Shown here: piece after piece, positions 27,533-33,413 of the stretch
Layout: each line of letters starts with the position of its first letter
Position numbering within the stretch: position 1 is the first letter of the stretch
DNA from: a virus
IMG/VR virus record: IMGVR_UViG_3300032325_000284
Location: 1 to 33,413 of that record
Strand: one strand, 5' to 3'
DNA length: 33,413 nucleotides
Notes under the pieces: model-generated
Database searches by the model: none
The model's input: the letters and a program-made list of their open reading frames with translations, nothing else
What the model was told of the DNA's origin: nothing
Made by a program: the position numbers and the translations under genes

Positions 27533-30328
27533 TCAAAGAAGATCGCCGTCTGCCTTGCGATAGGAGTCTTTGACCTCACCCCCGCCAGCCATCTTGAGAA
27601 ACTTGTTCACCCTAGCCATCGCCCAAGCGTTGCGTGAGTTGGGCTTTCCCCCGGTAATCGTTGGCCTAAAGCTAGTCGAGAACGCACCCGCCCCCCTACG
27701 AAACACTTTCTTCAATGCCCCAAGGGTGGGGGCTTTCCTTGAGGGGTGCTTGTCCTTGAACTCGGCAATCTTGTTCTTCAAAGCCTCCTCGTTCTCGGCT
27801 GAAATCTCTATGTCACCAGCCTTGCTCCTTGTGGATGCCGTGCCTTTGGGGTTCTCCTTCGACCCTTTGATTCGTTCCTTGGGAGGGGCTGGGGTTTGGC
27901 TTACTGGTCTGGCAAGTTCTTCTTTCTTATCGGTAATCGGCCCGCCCACAATCCAAGCGTCACAAGTCCTTTTGGCCGCACACTTAAAATCAAATATCTC
28001 GCAGTAACCAAGATCGCCACCAATAGCCACCTCGTTTGCGTCCTCGCCAATGCCCTTCTTAATGCACCCTAGAACTTTGCTCCTCTGATCGAAGGCCGCA
28101 CAATTACCACAAAGCATTTTCTTGGCCGTGACTACATCGCCTTGGAACTCGTCTGCCTTGGCTTTCCAATAGCCCTCGTTTGGCTCGTTCGGATTGGCGG
28201 GGCCGTAGTTCGCATCGTCCACCGCTGTCTGCCTATTGGCTAGATTGGTTTTGATGTCTTGAGTTGCGATTGGGCAAGAGGCTGGTTCTGCCAATTCCTT
28301 CTTGTCCCTAGCTTCCATTTGCCCAACTACTTTCCTTGCCCAAGCATAGCCAGCATCGCCACCCCATCCGTTCCACGCTTGCCAGCCCTTGCCTTGCTCA
28401 TCCCAAGTTGCACCCTTCTTATCTACTTCGTGTCTATCGAAAAATGCTTTCATTCTGCGAACTGTGTCGGGAGACATCTTGACCCCATTTTGCAAATCCC
28501 TAGCTCTGGCTATGCCTACCGGGGTCATTCCTCGTTGGCTAGATGGTTTCGTCTCCCTGACATTCAAGGCTCGTTTAGCGGCATCTCTAGCCCCTTGTGG
28601 TGGGGTAAAATCAATCCCATCGTATTTTGCCAACTCAATCCCACCCATCATTCCCTCAATCAGCATCTTAATAGATGCGGAGTCTAGCTTTGCTAATGCT
28701 TCTTCAGTATCTTTTTTTTTAACCTCTAGCTCTTCGGAGGATGGGTCAATCGGGTCTTCTGGAATTGGTTTTTGATCACCCCCTATATCCTCGTCACTTT
28801 CTGGGCTGTCTTTTGCTGGGCTATCCTTCGCTGGGATAACTGGATTAACCGAGGGTGCTTCGGGTTTGGTCTGGGTGGGTTTCGGTGGAACAATATCGGA
28901 AATTGTCTCTGGGTCTACTCCGTACTTCTCGGACAAATCCTTAATTAGTTTAGCTTCAATCGCCCTCTGCCTCATAGAGCTTTCAAAATCTTGTCCTCGC
29001 TCGGCATAAATATCGGCGGCGGTTCGGAGGCCAGTCTTAAACTCGGAGATTGCGGAAGCGGATTCTCTGCCCAAATCAATCGAGACATTCGCCCCGAAAT
29101 TGAAAATGCCTCTTGTCGTTCTGCTCCCAACATTCTTCTCAATCAATCCCCTTGCAACCCCATCGGCAATCACGATGTTCTTAATTGGTCGCAAAACTTT
29201 ATCATCTAGTAGCTTCTGGTATCTGCGGAAGGTTCGCCCCGCTTGTTGCATCTCAAGGCGAGCAGTTGGGCCACTCATAGCGGAAGGGTCTACGGCGAAG
29301 CTATAAGGGATTCCAACACCCATACAAATGTTCCTCAAAAGAATCTTGTGGAACTCGGCGAATGCTCCGCTTGGACGGCTCGGCCCATCTGGGAACACGA
29401 TGTCCTCGCCCGGTTCTAGGTAAGAGATTTTGCCAGACTCAATCGCTTCGAGCTTGATTGGGCTTCCGTTGATGTCTTGGTCGTTTGTGAGCGAGGAAAG
29501 ATCAGAGGCATTGTTGTTGTTCCGCTTTATGATTGCACTCTGGCTAGAAGCAACCTTGGCCGACATCTTCTCGAAGCCTACGATTTCGTGAATATCCGTT
29601 GCGTCATTGATGGCTGTATGAAAAGCGGAGATTCCTCGGTATTGGTCAATGCGGAGTGGGTCGAATAAATGGAAGGCTTGGCTTGCGGGAATCGTTACTT
29701 GGTAGGTGTACATATCGCCGATGCTTCGGCTGTAAATGTCGTAAGCCGTGGGCGAGCCAGTCTTTTGATCGATGTGGATTCCACCAATTAACTCCGAGCT
29801 AGTATAAACTTTGAATGGGTCGCCAAGTCTATCACCTTCAATGCCTTGTATTTTTAGATTGCCATCAGAATCTCGGACTAGAACAAAAAGAAAATCGCCA
29901 TCCCGCAACATCGACATCATCGCCACTTGCATAAGTGTTGAGCCAGTATGTCTTGTGGTGATGTCGCATTTATCGAACCACTCTGCCCAATACATCTCTA
30001 CATCTGTATTGACTTCGGGGTTCTCGGTTCTGGCTTGGTAGGAAATGTTTGCGGCGGTATGGCTGGCAAATTTCATTAGGATGGAACGAACAAGGCCAAC
30101 ATTCTCTGCCAAGTCCCTCGCCCTTTTCATCAACTCTACTCGGTCGTAGTTGCTTTGGTAATCTTCCGCACCCGACAACTGGCTCGGCCCCTTGCGTTGC
30201 CTTGAATACTTTACCGCATCATACTCGAAGTTCTTAATCCTTTGACGAGCAACAAGCCTATCAACTGCCCCTTGAGGATTTACAAAGGCAATCGCCTTGT
30301 CGATCAGATTGAGAGAGGCTTTTTTCAC
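27533..30328 (-). CDS. Portal protein with large C-terminal multi-domain extension
   Basis: A 931-residue protein, GTG start at 30328 in a GTGA overlap. Residues 1-475 are a lambda-B-type portal: an N-terminal VKYSRQRKGPSQLSGAEDYQ, DRVELMKRARDLAENVGLVR (62-81), LRDGDFLFVLVR (141-152), and KILLRNICMGVGIPYSFAVD (328-347). A Pro-rich linker (481-530) follows. Residues 575-665 hold a module with RGMTPVGIARARDLQNGVKM and a GKGWQAWNGWGGDAGYAWAR end. Residues 735-795 are a Cys-rich unit (C740, C743, C755, C776, C783, C789) ending KRTCDAWIVGG. Residues 862-931 form a basic domain with TLGALKKVFRRGAGAFSTSF and RNAWAMARVNKFL. I recall the last as DUF5824-like, but the names are tentative. Portals of this type are usually near 500 residues. 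Confidence 0.88.
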   Translation of the reverse strand: MKKASLNLIDKAIAFVNPQGAVDRLVARQRIKNFEYDAVKYSRQRKGPSQLSGAEDYQSNYDRVELMKRARDLAENVGLVRSILMKFASHTAANISYQARTENPEVNTDVEMYWAEWFDKCDITTRHTGSTLMQVAMMSMLRDGDFLFVLVRDSDGNLKIQGIEGDRLGDPFKVYTSSELIGGIHIDQKTGSPTAYDIYSRSIGDMYTYQVTIPASQAFHLFDPLRIDQYRGISAFHTAINDATDIHEIVGFEKMSAKVASSQSAIIKRNNNNASDLSSLTNDQDINGSPIKLEAIESGKISYLEPGEDIVFPDGPSRPSGAFAEFHKILLRNICMGVGIPYSFAVDPSAMSGPTARLEMQQAGRTFRRYQKLLDDKVLRPIKNIVIADGVARGLIEKNVGSRTTRGIFNFGANVSIDLGRESASAISEFKTGLRTAADIYAERGQDFESSMRQRAIEAKLIKDLSEKYGVDPETISDIVPPKPTQTKPEAPSVNPVIPAKDSPAKDSPESDEDIGGDQKPIPEDPIDPSSEELEVKKKDTEEALAKLDSASIKMLIEGMMGGIELAKYDGIDFTPPQGARDAAKRALNVRETKPSSQRGMTPVGIARARDLQNGVKMSPDTVRRMKAFFDRHEVDKKGATWDEQGKGWQAWNGWGGDAGYAWARKVVGQMEARDKKELAEPASCPIATQDIKTNLANRQTAVDDANYGPANPNEPNEGYWKAKADEFQGDVVTAKKMLCGNCAAFDQRSKVLGCIKKGIGEDANEVAIGGDLGYCEIFDFKCAAKRTCDAWIVGGPITDKKEELARPVSQTPAPPKERIKGSKENPKGTASTRSKAGDIEISAENEEALKNKIAEFKDKHPSRKAPTLGALKKVFRRGAGAFSTSFRPTITGGKPNSRNAWAMARVNKFLKMAGGGEVKDSYRKADGDLL

Positions 30329-30561
30329 GAGCCGAAGTTTGCGTAGGTTGTGCGAACCCTAGTACCAGTCGCTTGCTGAATGGCTAGAGTTAGCTCCATA
30401 ATCGTATCTCTCACCTCACCGAGATTCGCTCTTGAAAACGAACGACCAGCTATCGAATAGCTTGAACCCGCCACCGCTATCGCCTCAAGACAAGTGATAT
30501 ACTTATCACGAAGAGAAGTTAAGGTGGCAAGGGGTAGCCCAATGAAATCACCCTTCGCCAT
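30325..30561 (-). CDS. Head-tail connector protein (lambda gpW-like)
   Basis: A 78-residue protein from ATG 30561; a GTG at 30573 would add four residues. LATLTSLRDKYITCLEAIAV, a GSSYSIAGRSFSRANLGEVR hairpin and a following IMELTLAI helix are the gpW pattern: helix, hairpin, helix. gpW sits under the portal and forms the site for tail joining. It lies between terminase and portal as in lambda, with short overlaps on both sides. Confidence 0.82.
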   Translation of the reverse strand: MAKGDFIGLPLATLTSLRDKYITCLEAIAVAGSSYSIAGRSFSRANLGEVRDTIMELTLAIQQATGTRVRTTYANFGS

Positions 30562-32338
30562 TATCAAACTCACTTTCTGTCAAACTTGCGGGGGAGACTT
30601 TCAACCGTCCATATAAGGCCGCACCCACAATGTTCATACACTCGCAATCCATTAAATGATTATGCTTTCCGACTTGCTTCCATACAAGCCTTTCCCTTCC
30701 AGTCATAGGGTTTTTAACCCGCACCTTAACCTCTGCCTCAATATGCACCCTCCAAACATCGGGGGTGTCGAGGGCGATGTAGCCGGGTTCTTTAATTAGG
30801 TTAGATAGGATGTCTTTGATGGATGGGTTCGACCACCGCCAGACTGGGCAGAACTTCCACTTCCACCCCGCCCTCGATTGAACTGCCTTACCGCTGAATG
30901 GGTCGCCATTGGCAATTCGAGCGTAAGGGCGTTGTAGTTTTTGCTCCCCCACAATTTCAGAGAAGCTAGTGCGATCTGAACCGACCAACGCCATCCAGCC
31001 GTTCTTACAACAATTATAATAAACATCTCTGGTTTGATCGCCCGAATCGCAGAAAACGCACTTCGACTCAACGCCAAACTCCTCTGCCTTGGCTTGGATG
31101 TCTCCCCAAGTCTCAAGCCTACCAGCCCACACAAGCCTCGATCTGCCCTCAATGTCCCAAGCCCGAACAACGCACCAAGCGTGGAAGCCCCCCGCCTCTT
31201 GAATATCACAAGCCATAATCAGCTTCTCGTTCACTCTGACCTCGCCCATCTTGTAATCGCCAGCCACAATCTCCATCTTCTCGCTTTCGTGTTCCATCCA
31301 AGGCTCGGCTAGAACTCGGTTCACGAAATCTTGTAGCCCTATGATTCCATTGTGTTTGTCTTGCAGAAACTTCACCGCCAAACTTCCGAAGGATACCCAA
31401 GGGGCATAGAGGCCATTGAGATGATAGGAGCGTCTGGCTGGTTCGCCTTTTAGGTTGGTTGCCCTCCACTCGCCCTCTCGAAGCATCTTGGTTTTCTGTC
31501 CGTCTGTAATCTTTTCTTTGCACCCCTCGCACTCGTAATAGGTCGAGGATTTAACCAGCTTAAAATCATAAACCCCATCCTCAATCTTGGCCGCCTCGTC
31601 CCACTTCACTTGCCCCCAAACTAGCTTCTGCTTATGCCCACAATGAGGACAGGGCACAAAGTAAAAACGCATATCGCCCTTCTGCCATTCACTCCAAATA
31701 ATTGAGTCGGCAGTTGTCGGGGTGCTGGTCGCTATGATGAGATGGTTTGGATAGGTGCTTACTCGTGCCTCTGCTAATTGAACTGGGTTGGCCTCTCGCC
31801 CCGACCCCGCTTGTTCTGGGAACTTGTCCACCTCATCCATACAGAGCAACGCAATCGAGCGACTAGAAAGAGCCGATGGGCTTGTGCCAGCCCACCAGAC
31901 CGAGCATCGTTTGAAGTGTTGCTCTAGGATTTTTATTTTGTCGGTATTGTCTGGCTTTTCTTTTGCTAGGGCTGGGCAATCGTCAATCATTGGCAACCAC
32001 CTAGTTTCTGTGAATGATCTAGCCAAATGCTCGCTAGGCATCACCCACAAGGCAGGGCAAGGTCGCTCCGCTATTCGATACGCTAGGCCAGCTAGAATCG
32101 TTGTGGTCTTGCTTGTTTGTGCCCCCCATACCAGCACCACCCTACGAATTGAATCATCGCCAAAAGCCTCTAGGGGTTCACGGACATAGGGCGTAAGTGT
32201 TGTTGAGTACGCACCGGGTATGTTCGTAACTCTTGCCGAAAGGGTTAGGTTTTTCTCTGCCCATTCTGGGATTGAGAGTTGTTCCCTTGGCTCAAACAAT
32301 AGACGAGCGAAGTTCTTGGCCTCATCAATCTGGTTCAT
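30548..32338 (-). CDS. Terminase large subunit (GpA family)
   Basis: A 596-residue packaging motor and nuclease. The ATPase has GAQTSKTTT (72-80) as Walker A variant, ALLCMDEVDKF (163-173) as Walker B, and ATSTPT (203-208) as coupling motif. A zinc-binding insert holds C230-x2-C233 and C270-x2-C273. The nuclease has ACDIQ (D378), FCDSGDQ (D431) and HLMDCE (D564). This gene layout is the lambda GpA family, which usually acts with a cos-type end. It is coupled to the HNH gene by ATGA. Confidence 0.95.
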   Translation of the reverse strand: MNQIDEAKNFARLLFEPREQLSIPEWAEKNLTLSARVTNIPGAYSTTLTPYVREPLEAFGDDSIRRVVLVWGAQTSKTTTILAGLAYRIAERPCPALWVMPSEHLARSFTETRWLPMIDDCPALAKEKPDNTDKIKILEQHFKRCSVWWAGTSPSALSSRSIALLCMDEVDKFPEQAGSGREANPVQLAEARVSTYPNHLIIATSTPTTADSIIWSEWQKGDMRFYFVPCPHCGHKQKLVWGQVKWDEAAKIEDGVYDFKLVKSSTYYECEGCKEKITDGQKTKMLREGEWRATNLKGEPARRSYHLNGLYAPWVSFGSLAVKFLQDKHNGIIGLQDFVNRVLAEPWMEHESEKMEIVAGDYKMGEVRVNEKLIMACDIQEAGGFHAWCVVRAWDIEGRSRLVWAGRLETWGDIQAKAEEFGVESKCVFCDSGDQTRDVYYNCCKNGWMALVGSDRTSFSEIVGEQKLQRPYARIANGDPFSGKAVQSRAGWKWKFCPVWRWSNPSIKDILSNLIKEPGYIALDTPDVWRVHIEAEVKVRVKNPMTGRERLVWKQVGKHNHLMDCECMNIVGAALYGRLKVSPASLTESEFDNGEG

Positions 32339-32640
32339 CTCTTAACCAGATAATCTTTTGCATACGCCCAAGCTGGGTTCATGTGGATTTGATGATGGCA
32401 CTCAAAGCACACCGCCAAGAAAAACTCTACCTCGTTCAGCCTATCCCCGAACCTTCCTCGCCTATGGTGAACTTGGCTTGCCATCTTGCAACGGCACACT
32501 TGGCAAACTGGGTTGTTGGTTAGAAACTTCTCTCGCACATCTTTATAAACTTCGTTCTGGCCTTTTCTCTTTGCAGATACTCGGCGTAGTTTCCCGCCTC
32601 GCTTGAGTGGGGTTTTTCGTTTAAGTGGAGAGCGTTTCAT
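32335..32640 (-). CDS. HNH endonuclease, terminase-associated
   Basis: A 101-residue protein. The N-terminal 30 residues are very basic (KRSPLKRKTPLKRGGKLRRV). The HNH fold has CQVC and CRCK on the first side, VHHRRG as the catalytic His pair, and CFECHHQIHMNP with the second zinc knuckle. HNH proteins beside terminase assist cos cleavage in HK97-like phages. The gene sits between the two terminase genes and overlaps both neighbours by ATGA. Confidence 0.85.
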   Translation of the reverse strand: MKRSPLKRKTPLKRGGKLRRVSAKRKGQNEVYKDVREKFLTNNPVCQVCRCKMASQVHHRRGRFGDRLNEVEFFLAVCFECHHQIHMNPAWAYAKDYLVKR

Positions 32641-32711
32641 CGGTCAAAGAATGGAAGCACTATGCCAAGGATTGCGATTGCTACTAGCAAAACAATAAAG
32701 CACTCGTTCAT
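32637..32711 (-). CDS. 24-residue membrane microprotein in the packaging operon
   Basis: ATG at 32711, TGA at 32637. The peptide MNECFIVLLVAIAILGIVLP continues FFDR, a single membrane segment. Its ATG overlaps the terminase small subunit stop (ATGA), and its stop overlaps the HNH start (ATGA). The double coupling makes it unlikely to be a chance frame, although it fits no known family. Confidence 0.65.
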   Translation of the reverse strand: MNECFIVLLVAIAILGIVLPFFDR

Positions 32712-33307
32712 TTGAATGCTCCCTCTGCTTTCTGAATGGTAACAAAGATTTGGTCGATGCCCTCTTGAATAGCCCTTTTAGCACATTCTGGGTCGCTAGG
32801 GTTTGCTCTTGCGGCCAAGCTCGAAGGCATAGCGTCCATTAGGTTTCTAATTGCTCCCAGCCATTTGCCGAACACTTCTCGCACCTCGTCCATTCTCACT
32901 AGCACTCTGGTTACTTCCTCGAATCGGGCGTGTTCCATTTCTGCCTCTGCGACTCTTTTTTTTGCTTCGCCCCATCCTTGAACTGCCGATCTCATTGCTA
33001 CTGGGTTTTTGTTTGTCGCCGCCGTAGCTACCAATGAGTAGGCAACTACCTCGGCTTGCTTCGCTCGATTCAATCTGCCAAGCGAGCTTGTCGATTTGTA
33101 TGACTCTGCATCCAATTCCTTCGATGGCTCGGAGAAGTTCGGAGATGGTGCTTGGATTAGCAGTTGCTTTCTTCCTACCCTCTTTTGGTTTGCGATCTTC
33201 CAGCTTTGAGCCTCTGCCTCGCTTGTGAGGGGCATACCCGCCTTTACTAGCTTGTTTATAGCCGCCCCAGATATTCCCCATAGTTTTGCCAGTTCTGATT
33301 GTCGCAT
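32708..33307 (-). CDS. Terminase small subunit (Nu1-like)
   Basis: A 199-residue protein. Residues 1-25 (RQSELAKLWGISGAAINKLV then KAGMPL) form the winged helix-turn-helix with the 'GMPL' turn typical of Nu1-like subunits, which bind the packaging site. Residues 78-135 are a helical oligomerisation part (RLNRAKQAEVVAYSLVATAA, AEMEHARFEEVTRVLVRMDE), and the end binds the large subunit in relatives. Its first 17 bases are repeated at window positions 1-17 by contig closure. A slightly longer shadow frame starts at 33338. Confidence 0.85.
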   Translation of the reverse strand: MRQSELAKLWGISGAAINKLVKAGMPLTSEAEAQSWKIANQKRVGRKQLLIQAPSPNFSEPSKELDAESYKSTSSLGRLNRAKQAEVVAYSLVATAATNKNPVAMRSAVQGWGEAKKRVAEAEMEHARFEEVTRVLVRMDEVREVFGKWLGAIRNLMDAMPSSLAARANPSDPECAKRAIQEGIDQIFVTIQKAEGAFK

Positions 33308-33413
33308 TTCTCACAAGGGCTTTCCACACGCCAAACATTTCTCGCCCCCTCCACTCTCTTCGCCCTCTGGAATCGTGGCCTCCATCATCTTGCCAATCTC
33401 ATCCAAGCTGAAC
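33291..33413. repeat. Terminal direct repeat, right copy (contig closure)
   Basis: This is the second copy of bases 1-123. It contains the start of the terminase small subunit gene and, from 33311 on, the 3' end of the ParB-domain gene again. In the circular genome only one copy exists. Confidence 0.95.

Noticed and set aside
28259-28775. Plus-strand open frames of 142 and 128 codons
   Set aside because: Antisense to the conserved module region of the portal extension, which has clear protein patterns on the minus strand.
32847-33338. 163-codon minus-strand frame overlapping the terminase small subunit gene
   Set aside because: Shadow of the Nu1-like gene in another frame, very basic with no fold pattern.
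1-33413. tRNA genes, CRISPR arrays, integrase/attachment site, insertion sequences
   Set aside because: Looked for by eye on both strands; no cloverleaf, repeat-spacer array, recombinase motif or transposase pattern seen. A tRNA-finding program would be decisive for tRNAs.

Overview
The window reads as one complete circular phage genome of about 33,290 bp. The first 123 bases recur as the last 123, so the 33,413-base contig closes on itself between a ParB-domain gene and the terminase small subunit gene. Every gene I can support lies on the minus strand, packed head to tail with many ATGA or TAATG overlaps. This is a small tailed dsDNA phage with lambda/HK97-type head genes. A tape-measure protein and a lambda-style G/GT frameshift indicate a siphovirus with a short non-contractile tail. 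I see no integrase, excisionase or recognisable CI-type repressor, and no DNA polymerase, primase or replicative helicase, so it probably uses the host replisome and is probably virulent. The host is not named by the sequence. A lipoprotein with a spanin-like partner suggests a Gram-negative envelope, and AAAGGA-type ribosome binding sites suggest a host that uses Shine-Dalgarno initiation. The portal-linked modules resemble ones I associate with aquatic phages, which is recollection only.

Following transcription (decreasing coordinates, starting at the contig end): packaging (33307-30325) holds the terminase small subunit, a 24-residue membrane microprotein, an HNH endonuclease, the terminase large subunit and a gpW-like connector. 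The head block (30328-25047) holds a 931-residue portal with several extra domains, a protease/scaffold gene, a cement protein and the major capsid protein, closed by a strong terminator. The next block (24960-19495) holds a small virion-like protein, a LamG lectin-like protein and a six-gene glycan cassette: a double-domain glycosyltransferase, a small protein, two methyltransferases, a GT-A transferase and a GT9-like transferase. The neck and tail block (19478-10840) holds a stopper candidate, two tandem paralogues, a micro-cluster with an XhlA-like protein, the tail tube, frameshifted chaperones, the tape measure and a very small tip/fibre set. Lysis genes occupy 10815-9767.

The nucleic-acid and early region (9763-735) holds a MazG-like protein, a metallophosphoesterase, a ligase adenylation domain, a PD-(D/E)XK nuclease and a recombination/SSB-like protein. 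It continues with a replication initiator carrying internal iterons (predicted origin), several helix-turn-helix proteins, a C5 cytosine methyltransferase with an 11-G tract, and an exported 3D-domain protein. A repeat-rich control region (about 497-734) then leads into the ParB-domain gene (506-21) and back to terminase.

The most notable items are the glycan cassette inside the virion operon, the multi-domain portal, the methyltransferase with a phase-variable-looking G tract and a fully open second frame, the iteron origin within the initiator gene, and a textbook -1 frameshift signal in the tail chaperone gene.
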